From assembly GCA_041395625.1 (NCBI GenBank), contig JAWLAE010000001.1:186001-250000 (forward strand): 64,000 nt of DNA, written 5' to 3'. The stretch's first letter is position 1; every line of letters starts with the position of its first letter. Below the pieces are notes generated by a model. It was not told where the DNA came from. It saw only the letters and a program-made list of their open reading frames with translations, and did no database searches. Source of the stretch: CADEED01 sp041395625. Its GTDB lineage: Bacteria; Pseudomonadota; Gammaproteobacteria; Steroidobacterales; Steroidobacteraceae. Position numbers and translations under genes: made by a program. Positions 29,615-38,243 of this stretch are shown piece by piece.

Positions 29615-30136
29615 ATGCCGTTCTACGAGTATCAGTGCACCCAATGCGAACACCATCTGGAGGTGTTGCAGAAGATCACCGATAAGCCGCTGCGCAAATG
29701 CCCGGCCTGTGGCAAGAGTGCGCTCAAGAAGCTGATGTCGGCGCCGGTATTCCGGCTCAAGGGCTCCGGTTGGTACGAGACGGATTTCAAGTCCGACAGC
29801 GAAGCGAAACGGAATCTCGTCGGCGCGGATGCCGATGACGTCAAATTAGCGGACTCCTCAGGCACCGACAAGGCCGACGGCAGCAAGGACGAGTCGGCCA
29901 AGACGACGCCGGACAAGGCAGATGCCGCCAAGCCAGACAAGGCCGTGGCCCACGGCGGCGATGGTGGCCAAAAGACCCCAAACAAGGTGAGCGCGGATAA
30001 ACCGGGCGCCCGCAAATCATCCGGCAACGGCAAGGCTGCCGCGACGTATGCGGCTACCAAGAAATCGCCTGCCGCCGGCAAGCCGCGTGCCGCGGCGCCA
30101 CGCAAGTCGCAATCGTCGGCAAAGCGCGCCCGATGA
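29615..30136 (+). CDS. FmdB-family zinc ribbon protein with long low-complexity tail
   Basis: Residues 1-55 form the FmdB zinc ribbon: MPFYEYQCTQCEHHLEVLQK and KCPACGKSALKKLMSAPVFRLKGSGWYETDF, with four cysteines. Most FmdB proteins are 70-110 residues; this one is 173 because of a roughly 100-residue tail rich in Lys, Ala, Asp and Pro that turns strongly basic at the end (KKSPAAGKPRAAAPRKS). The role of FmdB proteins is poorly defined. It overlaps the DUF502 gene by 4 bp; in many proteobacteria fmdB-DUF502-aspS is a unit, as here apart from two inserted genes. Confidence 0.9.
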   Translation: MPFYEYQCTQCEHHLEVLQKITDKPLRKCPACGKSALKKLMSAPVFRLKGSGWYETDFKSDSEAKRNLVGADADDVKLADSSGTDKADGSKDESAKTTPDKADAAKPDKAVAHGGDGGQKTPNKVSADKPGARKSSGNGKAAATYAATKKSPAAGKPRAAAPRKSQSSAKRAR

Positions 30137-30804
30137 GCGACCAGCGCTGGATAGCGCGCGTTCGCAAATACCTGATTGCAGGCGTATTGGTGTGGATGCC
30201 GATCCTGGCGACGTTGTTCGTCGTGCGCTTTCTGGTCGGTCTGATGGACATCACGTTGAAGGTCCTGCCGGCTGGCTGGCGGCCGGAAGCCTTGTTAGGG
30301 TTTCCTCTGCCCGGGCTGGGAGCGGTGCTGGCGTTCGTCGTGCTGATGATCACGGGCTTCCTGGGGACTAACCTCATCGGACGGCAGGTGGTCGGCGGCT
30401 GGGAAGGCCTGATGCGCCGTATTCCCTTCGTGCGCACGGTCTACGGCGGCGTCAAGACGTTCGCCGAGACACTGTTCTCCGACACGGGCAAGTCGTTCAA
30501 GAAGGTGGTCGCGATCGAATATCCGCGCCGCGAGATCTGGAGCGTCGGCTTTCTCGTGACCGAGAATCCCGGTGAGATCGTCGAGCATGCCAGCCGGGAA
30601 CTGGTTGGCGTGTTCGTGCCGACTACTCCCAACCCGACCTCCGGCTTCATCGTGTTCGTCCCGCGTGAGCATGTCATCGAGATGGCGATGACCGTCGATC
30701 AGGCGATGAAGATGATTCTCACGTTGGGCGTGGTATCGCCCATTCGCACCGGTACGTCCGGCGTCATCGCCCCCAATCCAGCGCGGCCCGAGACGGGCAG
30801 CTGA
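30133..30804 (+). CDS. DUF502 family inner-membrane protein
   Basis: A 223-residue protein with two N-terminal membrane helices (YLIAGVLVWMPILATLFVV; GLGAVLAFVVLMITGFLG) and a soluble C-terminal domain holding the family motifs VRTVYGGVKTFAETLF, FKKVVAIEYPRREIWSVGF and TPNPTSGFIVFVP. DUF502 proteins are conserved but uncharacterised. The ATG overlaps the fmdB stop (ATGA). A conserved fmdB-DUF502-aspS order suggests a housekeeping envelope role, which is inference. Confidence 0.92.
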   Translation: MSDQRWIARVRKYLIAGVLVWMPILATLFVVRFLVGLMDITLKVLPAGWRPEALLGFPLPGLGAVLAFVVLMITGFLGTNLIGRQVVGGWEGLMRRIPFVRTVYGGVKTFAETLFSDTGKSFKKVVAIEYPRREIWSVGFLVTENPGEIVEHASRELVGVFVPTTPNPTSGFIVFVPREHVIEMAMTVDQAMKMILTLGVVSPIRTGTSGVIAPNPARPETGS

Positions 30805-30808
30805 ACTA

Positions 30809-32185
30809 GTGGCCGCGGAGCGGGGCACGGTCAACGATGCCGCCCAGCTGCAGCGCTGGATCGATGCCGAGCGCGACAGGTTCTCCCGGGTGCGACCTCG
30901 GTCGCAGTCGTTAGCGCAGGCGGCCAGATCACATTGGCTGAATGGTGTGCCCATGCACTGGATGCAGGACTGGGGGACGCCGTTTCCGGTCTTCGTCGAG
31001 CGCGCGGCTGGCGCATGGCTCGAGGATGTCGACGGTCATCGCTATGCCGATTTCTGCCTGGGCGACACGGGCGCGATGTTCGGGCATTCGCCGGCCCCGT
31101 TACGGGCAGCGCTCGCGCAGCAGGCCGCCGCGGCGCTCACCTGCATGCTGCCGGACGAGCGCATCGTCGCGGTTGGCGCCCGGCTGACCGAGTTGTTTGG
31201 TCTGCCGTGCTGGCAGATCTCGCAAACCGCGACGGATGCCAACCGCGCCGCGCTGCGCTGGGCCCGGGCGGCTACCGGCCGCGACCGCGTACTGGCATTC
31301 GCGGGCTGTTATCACGGCACCGTCGATGAAACACTGGTGGAGCTGTCGGCCGGCCGCACCGCGCCGCGACGTGGTCTCATCGGCAGTCCCGTCGGCAACG
31401 CGGGTAGCACGACATTGATCGAGTTCAATGACCTGGATGCGCTCGCAAGCGAACTGGCGACCGGCACCTATGCCTGCGTCATCACCGAGCCCGTGATGAC
31501 CAACATCGGCATGGTGTTGCCGCAGCGTGGGTTCCACGGTGCACTGCGCGATCTGACGCGCCGCGCTGGCACGCTGCTGCTGATCGATGAGACGCACACG
31601 TTGTCCACTGGGCTCGGTGGCTATGCACGGGTCCACGGGCTCGAGCCCGATCTATGGGTGTGCGGCAAAGCGATTGCCGGCGGCTTTCCCTGCGCTGTGC
31701 TGGGCTTCACCGCTGCCATGGAAGCCCGGATGCAGGCGGTGCTCGCGAGGCGCGCGGACGGCCATTCCGGCATGGGCACAACGCTGGCGTCCAACGCTTT
31801 GGCGATCGCCTGTCTCGACGCGGCGCTGACGGCGCTGCACACGCCTGAGAACTATGAGCGCATGCTGACGACGGCCGGACGGCTGGCGCAGTCGTTAGTC
31901 GACACGTTCGCCAAGCACGGACTGCCCTGGACAGTTTCGCGGGTGGGCGCGCGGCTCGAGTTTGGCTTTGGGCCGAGGGCGCCGCGCAACGGCTCGGAAT
32001 CCGCTGGTCAGATGCAGCCTGCGCTGGAGCGTGCCATTCATCTGTACCTCCTCAATCGCGGCGTGCTGCTGACGCCGTTTCACAACATGATGCTGTGTTC
32101 GCCTGCGACGGACGGCGAGCACCTCGCCCGACTCACTGCGGCTCTCGACACTGGACTGGACGATCTCAAGGTGGTGCTTGCATGA
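30809..32185 (+). CDS. Class III aminotransferase (glutamate-1-semialdehyde aminomutase-like fold)
   Basis: A 458-residue PLP enzyme. Motifs: YADFCLGDTGAMFGHSP near the N-terminus, AFAGCYHGTVDETLVEL, LLIDETHTLSTGLGG (PLP-binding Asp-type region) and the PLP lysine in WVCGKAIAGGFPCAVLG. It resembles HemL-type enzymes in fold but lacks the exact HemL signatures, so a general amino-acid or polyamine aminotransferase is more likely. The GTG at 30809 follows the DUF502 stop by 4 bp. It overlaps the glutamine-synthetase-like gene by 4 bp (ATGA), so the two should act together, for example on a putrescine- or amine-derived substrate. Confidence 0.87.
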   Translation: MAAERGTVNDAAQLQRWIDAERDRFSRVRPRSQSLAQAARSHWLNGVPMHWMQDWGTPFPVFVERAAGAWLEDVDGHRYADFCLGDTGAMFGHSPAPLRAALAQQAAAALTCMLPDERIVAVGARLTELFGLPCWQISQTATDANRAALRWARAATGRDRVLAFAGCYHGTVDETLVELSAGRTAPRRGLIGSPVGNAGSTTLIEFNDLDALASELATGTYACVITEPVMTNIGMVLPQRGFHGALRDLTRRAGTLLLIDETHTLSTGLGGYARVHGLEPDLWVCGKAIAGGFPCAVLGFTAAMEARMQAVLARRADGHSGMGTTLASNALAIACLDAALTALHTPENYERMLTTAGRLAQSLVDTFAKHGLPWTVSRVGARLEFGFGPRAPRNGSESAGQMQPALERAIHLYLLNRGVLLTPFHNMMLCSPATDGEHLARLTAALDTGLDDLKVVLA

Positions 32186-33549
32186 ACGCGCGGCTGGCAT
32201 CAACTGCTGAACTCGACGTGTTTCTCAGCGCCCGCAGCGATATCCAGGCCTGCCAGTTGCTGATCACCGATCCCTCCGGGGTCACGCGCGGCAAGAGCGT
32301 GCGGCGCGATGAGTTGGCCGCGATCTACAGCCACGGCCGGCAAGTGGCGGGCTCGATTCTGGGGCTCGATATCACCGGCGAGGACGTGGACGCCACCGGT
32401 CTCGTTTGGGATACGGGCGACGCCGATCTCGTCTGTCGGCCAATTGCCGATACGCTGACGCGCGTGCCCTGGCTCGCGGCGCCGACCGCGCAGCTCATGC
32501 TGACGATGTTCACGCAGGACGGTTCGCCGGCCCCGGCAGATCCGCGGCATGCGCTGGTGCGCGCTGTCGAACGATTGCAGCAGCGCGGCTACACGCCGGT
32601 GCTGGCGTGCGAAATCGAGTTCTATCTGTTGCGCGAGTCGGCGGCGGGTGTGCTGGAGCCCGCCGGCGGCGGGCGGCCGTCGGAACGCGGCAAGATCGAT
32701 GCCTACAGTCTGCAGCGCCTGAATGATCTGGCGCCGATATTCGATGACATCTATCGCGCTGCCGACGTTCAAGGCCTGCCGGTGGGCACGCTGATGTCCG
32801 AGTACGCGCCGGGACAGTTCGAAGTCACGCTGCGGCATCGCGCCGATGCATTGCTGGCGGTGGACGAGGCGATTCAGTGGAAGCGGCTGGTGCGGGGCGT
32901 CGCCGAGCGCCACGGTCTCGTCGCGACGTTCATGGCCAAGCCGTTTACGCAACGCGCCGGCAGCGGCCTGCACGTGCATGTCAGCCTCAATGATGCCACC
33001 GGCCGCAACGTGTTTGCGAGCGAGCAGGCCGAGGGCAGCGAGTCGTTACGTCACGCGATCGGCGGGCTGCAGGCAACGATGCCGGAGAGTCTGGCGATCT
33101 TTGCGCCCAACGCGAATTCCTACCGGCGTTTCGTCAGTCAGAGTTATGCGCCCGTGGCGCCATCCTGGGGTATCAACAATCGCAGCGTCAGTTTGCGCGT
33201 GCCGGCTGGCGAGCCGGCGTCGCGTCATGTCGAACACCGTGTCGCGGGTGCGGACGCGAATCTGTATCTCACGGCTGCGACAGTGCTGAGCGGCGTATTG
33301 GCCGGCATCACCGAGCAACTCGACCCGGCGCCGCCGGTGGTCGGCAATGGCTATGCACAGGCGGGCACGCGCAGCCTGCCGGCGACGTGGCGTGAAGCGT
33401 TGGACCGGGCGCGTGCCTCGGCATTCCTGCAGCGCGCATTGGGCGCCGAGTGCCTGCAGATCTTCCTCGCCATCAAGGAACAGGAGTGCACACGGTTCTC
33501 CGCGGCGGTGACCGAGCTCGACTACGCCTGGTATCTCCGGCCCACGTGA
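32182..33549 (+). CDS. Glutamine synthetase family protein (PuuA-like gamma-glutamyl ligase)
   Basis: A 455-residue protein of the GS family: N-terminal beta-grasp (residues about 15-110), then the catalytic domain with LACEIEFYLL (metal Glu), YAPGQFEVTLRH, the His-containing GSGLHVHVSL, and SWGINNRSVSLRVPAG with RHVEHRVAGADANLYL. This subgroup includes gamma-glutamylputrescine synthetase PuuA rather than the nitrogen-assimilating GlnA: no adenylylation-site segment (NLYDLPP-type) is seen. It overlaps the preceding aminotransferase. A gamma-glutamyl-amine degradation step is plausible; the substrate is not determinable here. Confidence 0.88.
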   Translation: MNARLASTAELDVFLSARSDIQACQLLITDPSGVTRGKSVRRDELAAIYSHGRQVAGSILGLDITGEDVDATGLVWDTGDADLVCRPIADTLTRVPWLAAPTAQLMLTMFTQDGSPAPADPRHALVRAVERLQQRGYTPVLACEIEFYLLRESAAGVLEPAGGGRPSERGKIDAYSLQRLNDLAPIFDDIYRAADVQGLPVGTLMSEYAPGQFEVTLRHRADALLAVDEAIQWKRLVRGVAERHGLVATFMAKPFTQRAGSGLHVHVSLNDATGRNVFASEQAEGSESLRHAIGGLQATMPESLAIFAPNANSYRRFVSQSYAPVAPSWGINNRSVSLRVPAGEPASRHVEHRVAGADANLYLTAATVLSGVLAGITEQLDPAPPVVGNGYAQAGTRSLPATWREALDRARASAFLQRALGAECLQIFLAIKEQECTRFSAAVTELDYAWYLRPT

Positions 33550-33633
33550 CGGGCTGTCAGCGCCGGAGTTGCGTGAACGGATAGCGCTCCGTAACATCGC
33601 GCGCCTTTGCAGTGCGAAATACCCCGGAAAATC

Positions 33634-35412
33634 ATGCGTTCCCATTATTGTGGCCAGGTCGATGAAAAGCTGATCGGACAGGCGGTGACGGTAGCCGGCT
33701 GGGTGCATCGGCGGCGCGATCATGGCGGCGTGATCTTCGTCGACCTGCGCGATCGCGAGGGCCTCGTGCAGATCGTATTCGATCCGGACCGCGGCGCGCT
33801 GTTCGCCGAGGCCGAGAAGCTGCGCAACGAGTTCGTGGTGCGCGTGACCGGCAAAGTGCGGGATCGACCGGCCGGTACGACCAATGCGAATCTGGCGTCC
33901 GGCAAGATCGAGTTGTTAGCGACGGAGCTCGAGCTGTTGAACCGCTCGGAGCCGTTGCCCTTCCAGCTGGACGAGCATGTGGGCGAGGAAACGCGGCTGC
34001 GGTATCGCTACATCGATCTCAGGCGTGAGGTGATGAACCAGCGCCTGCGGCTCCGTCATCGGATTACGCGGGCGATGCGCGAGTTCCTCGATGAGAATGG
34101 TTTCATCGATCTCGAGACCCCGATGCTGACGAAGGCGACGCCGGAAGGTGCGCGCGACTATCTCGTGCCGAGCCGCACCCATCCCGGCAAGTTCTTCGCG
34201 TTGCCGCAGTCGCCGCAGATCTTCAAGCAGTTGCTGATGATGTCCGGCTTCGATCGCTACTACCAGATCACGCGCTGTTTTCGCGATGAAGACCTGCGTG
34301 CCGATAGGCAGCCCGAATTTACGCAGCTCGACGTCGAGACGTCGTTCCTCTCGCAGGAAGACATCATGCAGTTGATGGAGCAGCTGACTCGCGCGATCTT
34401 CCGGCAGGCGAGCAACATCGAACTGCCGGCGCCATTTCCGCGCATGAGCTTCGCCGAGGCAATGCGCCGCTATGGCTCGGACAAGCCTGATCTGCGCAAT
34501 CCGCTCGAGTTGGTAGACGTGGCGGATCTGGTGGCCGATAGCCAGTTCAAGGTGTTCGCGGGCCCCGCCAAGGACCCCAATGGCCGGGTGGTGGCCCTGC
34601 GCGTGCCGGGCGGCGGCGCGCTGGCGCGCTCGCAGATCGATGACTACACGGCATTCGTCGGTCGGTACGGCGCCAAGGGCCTTGCCTATATCAAGGTGAA
34701 CGAGATTGCGAAGGGACGCGATGGTCTGCAGTCACCGATCATCAAGTTCCTGTCTGACGAGGCCGTTGCCGGTGTGCTGCAGCGGACGGGCGCCGCCGAT
34801 GGCGATCTGATCTTCTTCGGTGCTGACAGCGCGAAAGTGGTCAGTGACGCGCTCGGTGCGCTGCGGCTGAAGGTGGGCGACGATCTCAAACTCACAGCCA
34901 TTGGCTGGGCGCCGCTGTGGGTGGTCGACTTCCCGATGTTCGAGTGGGATGCGGACGCCAAGCGGTGGAATGCGATGCATCACCCCTTCACCTCGCCGCG
35001 CGATCCGGATCCTGCGGCCTTGACTGCCAGCCCGGGCGAGGCGATCGCCAATGCCTACGACCTGGTGCTGAACGGCTCCGAAGTCGGCGGCGGTAGCGTT
35101 CGTATCCATCGGCAGGCGATGCAGTCGACGGTATTCGAATTGTTAGGGATAGGCGCGGAAGAAGCGCAAGCGAAGTTCGGCTTCCTGCTCGATGCGCTCA
35201 AGTACGGCGCGCCACCACACGGTGGCATCGCCTTCGGTCTCGATCGTCTCGCCATGCTGATGAGCGGTGCCGACAGCATCCGCGACGTGATCGCATTCCC
35301 GAAGACCCAGACCGCGGCTTGCCCGCTCACCGATGCACCGACTGCGGTTAGCGAAGCGCAGTTGAAGGAACTGCACGTGCGCGTGCGCACACCGCCGCCG
35401 TCGACCAGCTGA
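33634..35412 (+). CDS. aspS: Aspartyl-tRNA synthetase
   Basis: A 592-residue bacterial-type class II synthetase: OB-fold anticodon-binding domain (residues 1-105, VAGWVHRRRDHGGVIFVDLRD), class II motif 1 around FLDENGFIDLETPMLTKATPEGARDY, motif 2 YYQITRCFRDEDLRADRQPEF, the bacterial GAD insertion (about 290-420), and motif 3 GGIAFGLDRLAMLM. ATG 33634 gives the family start MRSHYCGQV; upstream in-frame codons add nine unconserved residues. Discriminating versus Asp/Asn-charging specificity cannot be decided from sequence by eye. Confidence 0.96.
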   Translation: MRSHYCGQVDEKLIGQAVTVAGWVHRRRDHGGVIFVDLRDREGLVQIVFDPDRGALFAEAEKLRNEFVVRVTGKVRDRPAGTTNANLASGKIELLATELELLNRSEPLPFQLDEHVGEETRLRYRYIDLRREVMNQRLRLRHRITRAMREFLDENGFIDLETPMLTKATPEGARDYLVPSRTHPGKFFALPQSPQIFKQLLMMSGFDRYYQITRCFRDEDLRADRQPEFTQLDVETSFLSQEDIMQLMEQLTRAIFRQASNIELPAPFPRMSFAEAMRRYGSDKPDLRNPLELVDVADLVADSQFKVFAGPAKDPNGRVVALRVPGGGALARSQIDDYTAFVGRYGAKGLAYIKVNEIAKGRDGLQSPIIKFLSDEAVAGVLQRTGAADGDLIFFGADSAKVVSDALGALRLKVGDDLKLTAIGWAPLWVVDFPMFEWDADAKRWNAMHHPFTSPRDPDPAALTASPGEAIANAYDLVLNGSEVGGGSVRIHRQAMQSTVFELLGIGAEEAQAKFGFLLDALKYGAPPHGGIAFGLDRLAMLMSGADSIRDVIAFPKTQTAACPLTDAPTAVSEAQLKELHVRVRTPPPSTS

Positions 35413-35420
35413 CGATTACT

Positions 35421-36080
35421 TTGGCAGGCGATAAGACCCACCTGGTCTACGTACATGGCCTGTGGCTCACCGGCCGCGAGTCGCTGTTCCTGCGACGCCG
35501 GTTGAGCCAGGAGCGTGGCTATGTTTGCCACGTGTTCAGCTATCCGTCCGTCAGCGCGACGATGAACGACGTGACGGAGCGTCTGCACGACTTCGTCACG
35601 ATGCTCGTCAGGCAGCACAACATCAAGCGCATGCATTTTCTCGGCCACAGCCTGGGCGGTCTGGTGTTGCTGCGTTTCTTCGAGCGTTACCACGATCAAC
35701 CGCCGGGACGTTTGATTTTCCTCGGCACTCCCTGCGTGTGCAGCAAGGCGGCGCAGGATCTGGCGCGGATCGGCTGGATCGCCCCTTTGATCGGCCGCCC
35801 GGTGGCAGAGGAGCTGGTGCTGGCCCGCGAGCCCCGTCAATGGCGGCAGCAGCGGGAGTTAGGAATTATTGCCGGCTCGAAACCGGTGGGGCTGGGACGT
35901 CTGTTCGTGCGCTTCGATGAGGAGAGCGACGGCACGATCGCCGTCGACGAGACCAAACTACCCGGTGCGACCGATCACCTCGTTCTGCCCGTGAGTCACA
36001 CCGGCATGAATTTTTCAGCGCGGGTCGCGCGTCAGGTCGGCGAGTTCCTCGAAAAGGGGCACTTCAGTCTGGATGCTTGA
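35421..36080 (+). CDS. Alpha/beta-hydrolase, esterase/lipase-like
   Basis: A 219-residue hydrolase with no signal peptide. It has YVHGLWLTGRE (oxyanion-hole HG), the nucleophile Ser in FLGHSLGGLVLLRF near residue 77, and a C-terminal LVLPVSHTGM that supplies His. The fold resembles lipase/PGAP1-like alpha/beta-hydrolases. The start is a TTG at 35421, 8 bp after aspS, so it is probably co-transcribed. Its 3' end overlaps convergently with the marR gene by 17 bp. Substrate unknown. Confidence 0.82.
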   Translation: MAGDKTHLVYVHGLWLTGRESLFLRRRLSQERGYVCHVFSYPSVSATMNDVTERLHDFVTMLVRQHNIKRMHFLGHSLGGLVLLRFFERYHDQPPGRLIFLGTPCVCSKAAQDLARIGWIAPLIGRPVAEELVLAREPRQWRQQRELGIIAGSKPVGLGRLFVRFDEESDGTIAVDETKLPGATDHLVLPVSHTGMNFSARVARQVGEFLEKGHFSLDA

Positions 36081-36522
36081 GCGCTGTCGCCATTTTACGG
36101 AGGCCAGCCACTAACACGCGACGCTCCTCGGCCGACAGTGGCGCAGTCATGAGCGCCTCGACCCCGCGGATTTCCCGCGCCATCTGTTGATAACGTCGTT
36201 CGCCGCTGGCGGTCAGGAACAGGTGGCCGACGCGGCCGTCCTCGCGTGAGCCTTCACGAGCGACCAGATTCAGGTCGATCAGACTCTTGACCGCGCGGCT
36301 GACGATGCCCTTGTCCATCGGCGTGACGCTGACAACCTGATTGGCGGTCCGGCCGGGCGCTTCGGCGATCGCGGCGAGCACGCGCCAATGCGAGAGATTC
36401 AGCCCACCGTGCTGTCTCGCCACAGCCGTGCTGCGGCGCGCCACCCGGTCAGCCAGCAGCGAGACTTGATACGGTAGGAAGCAGTCCAGTCGGATGACAG
36501 TGCGTTTCGTCTTGCCGGGCAT
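36064..36522 (-). CDS. MarR family transcriptional regulator
   Basis: A 152-residue winged-helix regulator: dimerisation helix (LPYQVSLLADRVARRSTAVA), HTH and wing (LNLSHWRVLAAIAEAPGRTANQVV...MDKGIVSRAVKSLIDLNLV, then REDGRVGHLFLTASGERRY). It is divergent from hpd, with 71 bp between the start codons containing a perfect inverted repeat. It probably represses hpd-VOC-fah and is relieved by an aromatic ligand such as a tyrosine catabolite; the ligand is inference. The ATG at 36522 gives a usual family N-terminus. Confidence 0.92.
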   Translation of the reverse strand: MPGKTKRTVIRLDCFLPYQVSLLADRVARRSTAVARQHGGLNLSHWRVLAAIAEAPGRTANQVVSVTPMDKGIVSRAVKSLIDLNLVAREGSREDGRVGHLFLTASGERRYQQMAREIRGVEALMTAPLSAEERRVLVAGLRKMATALKHPD

Positions 36523-36539
36523 GAGGGCGCCATCAGAAG

Positions 36540-36553
36540 GTTGTAATCACAAC
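36540..36553. promoter_or_regulatory. Candidate MarR operator between marR and hpd
   Basis: Inverted repeat GTTGT-AATC-ACAAC between the divergent starts, 41-54 bp upstream of the hpd ATG and 18-31 bp upstream of the marR ATG. It is followed by AATTAT, a possible part of the hpd promoter. The location and symmetry are typical of MarR-family operators. Confidence 0.6.
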
Positions 36554-36593
36554 TAATTATAGACTAAGCTCGACGAACTTGGAGGAGGCTGTT

Positions 36594-37682
36594 ATGGCGG
36601 ATCTGTTCGACAACCCGATGGGCCTGGATGGGTTCGAATTCGTGGAGTTCGCCGCGCGCGAGCGGGGCCTGCTCGAACGGGTCTTCAAGCAGATCGGCTT
36701 CGCGCACATCGCGCACCATCGCTCCAAGGACGTCGACCTGTGGCGCCAGGGCGCCATCAATTTCATCGTCAACTACGAGCCCCGCTCGCATGCTTACTAC
36801 TATGCTCAAGAGCATGGAGCGTCCGCGTGCGGCATGGCATTTCGAGTGAAGAACGCCAGCAAGGCCTACGCGCTGGCGATCGAGAACGGCGCGCAGCCGG
36901 TCGAGGTGCCCACCGGTCCGATGGAGCTGCGACTGCCCGCTATCAAGGGAATCGGCGGTACGCTGCTGTACCTCGTCGATCGGTATCAGGAAGGCGTGGC
37001 CATCTATGACATCGACTTCGAGTTCCTGCCCGGCGTCGATCGCCATCCGCTCGGCTGCGGCTTCAAGGTGATCGATCACCTTACCCACAATGTATACCGC
37101 GGCCGGATGGACTACTGGGCCGACTACTACTCGCGCCTGTTCAATTTCCGCGAGATCCGCTACTTCGACATCAAGGGCGAATACACGGGCCTGGTATCCC
37201 GGGCGATGAGCGCGCCGGACGGCAAGATCCGCATTCCGCTCAATGAAGAGGGCGGCGGCGGCAAGGGCCAGATCGAGGAATTCCTGATCCAGTACAACGG
37301 CGAGGGTATCCAGCATATTGCGTTCTCGTGTGACGATTTGCTGGCGTGCTGGGACCGCTTGAAGAAGAACGGCGTGCCGTTCATGACGGCGCCGCCCGCA
37401 ACGTACTACAAGATGCTCGACGAGCGGCTGCCTGGGCATGGTGAGCCCGTCAGCGAACTACAGGCGCGCGGCATCCTGCTCGATGGATCCACGGCGGATG
37501 GCGATCCGCGTTTACTCCTGCAAATTTTCTCCGAAGCATTGGTCGGTCCGATATTCTTCGAGTTCATCCAGCGCAAGCGGGATGAGGGTTTCGGCGAAGG
37601 CAACTTCAAGGCACTGTTCGAATCGATCGAACGCGATCAGGTCGCCCGCGGCGTGCTGGGCGAGAAGACCGCCCAAGCGTGA
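36594..37682 (+). CDS. hpd: 4-hydroxyphenylpyruvate dioxygenase
   Basis: A 362-residue Fe(II) dioxygenase converting 4-hydroxyphenylpyruvate to homogentisate in tyrosine degradation. It has two VOC-type domains. The metal ligands are seen in KVIDHLTHNV (His, near 163), IQHIAFSC (His, near 242) and GPIFFEFIQRK (Glu, near 322); QIFSEALVGP is typical. GGAGGAGG lies 6-13 bases before the ATG at 36594. First gene of a three-gene operon with a second VOC protein and a fumarylacetoacetate-hydrolase-like protein, divergent from a MarR regulator. Confidence 0.96.
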   Translation: MADLFDNPMGLDGFEFVEFAARERGLLERVFKQIGFAHIAHHRSKDVDLWRQGAINFIVNYEPRSHAYYYAQEHGASACGMAFRVKNASKAYALAIENGAQPVEVPTGPMELRLPAIKGIGGTLLYLVDRYQEGVAIYDIDFEFLPGVDRHPLGCGFKVIDHLTHNVYRGRMDYWADYYSRLFNFREIRYFDIKGEYTGLVSRAMSAPDGKIRIPLNEEGGGGKGQIEEFLIQYNGEGIQHIAFSCDDLLACWDRLKKNGVPFMTAPPATYYKMLDERLPGHGEPVSELQARGILLDGSTADGDPRLLLQIFSEALVGPIFFEFIQRKRDEGFGEGNFKALFESIERDQVARGVLGEKTAQA

Positions 37683-37695
37683 GGAGGGTGGGAGC

Positions 37696-38229
37696 ATGAC
37701 TGTCAGTCTGAAACGAATCCATCACGTGGCGTATCGCTGCCGAGACGCCAAAGAGACGGTGGAGTTCTACCAACGCGTGCTCAACATGCAATTCCAGCTG
37801 GCCATCGCCGAGGACGAAGTCCCGTCGACCAAGGAGCCGGATCCCTACATGCATGTGTTCATGGATGCGGGCATGGGCAATGTGCTGGCGTTCTTCGAGC
37901 TACCCACTCGAGCACCGATGGGTCGCGACCCCAACACGCCGGAATGGGTGCAGCACATCGCGTTCGAAGTTGTCTCGGTCGAGGATTTGCTGGCCGCCAA
38001 GGCGCATATCGAGTCCCAGGGCATCGATGTGCTCGGCCCCACCAATCATGGCATCTTCAAGTCGATCTATTTCTTCGATCCCAATGGCCACCGCATTGAG
38101 CTGGCAGCGAATACGGCGACTCCGGTGCAGATGCAGCAGTTGCACGAAGTCGCGCCCGCGATGTTGGCAGAATGGTCGCAGACCAAGCGCGCGCCACGCC
38201 AGGCGGCCTGGCTGCACGAGAACGATTGA
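37696..38229 (+). CDS. VOC (glyoxalase/extradiol dioxygenase fold) family protein
   Basis: A 177-residue single-unit VOC protein. Candidate metal ligands are His in LKRIHHVAYRC, His in WVQHIAFEVV and Glu in NGHRIELAAN, the H-H-E pattern of VOC metalloenzymes. GGAGG/GGGAG lies just before the ATG at 37696, 13 bp after hpd. It sits between hpd and the fumarylacetoacetase-like gene, where homogentisate 1,2-dioxygenase and maleylacetoacetate isomerase would be expected functionally. Its reaction is unknown; a role in ring cleavage or isomerisation in this pathway is a hypothesis only. Confidence 0.88.
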   Translation: MTVSLKRIHHVAYRCRDAKETVEFYQRVLNMQFQLAIAEDEVPSTKEPDPYMHVFMDAGMGNVLAFFELPTRAPMGRDPNTPEWVQHIAFEVVSVEDLLAAKAHIESQGIDVLGPTNHGIFKSIYFFDPNGHRIELAANTATPVQMQQLHEVAPAMLAEWSQTKRAPRQAAWLHEND

Positions 38230-38243
38230 ACCGGGAGCATGTA

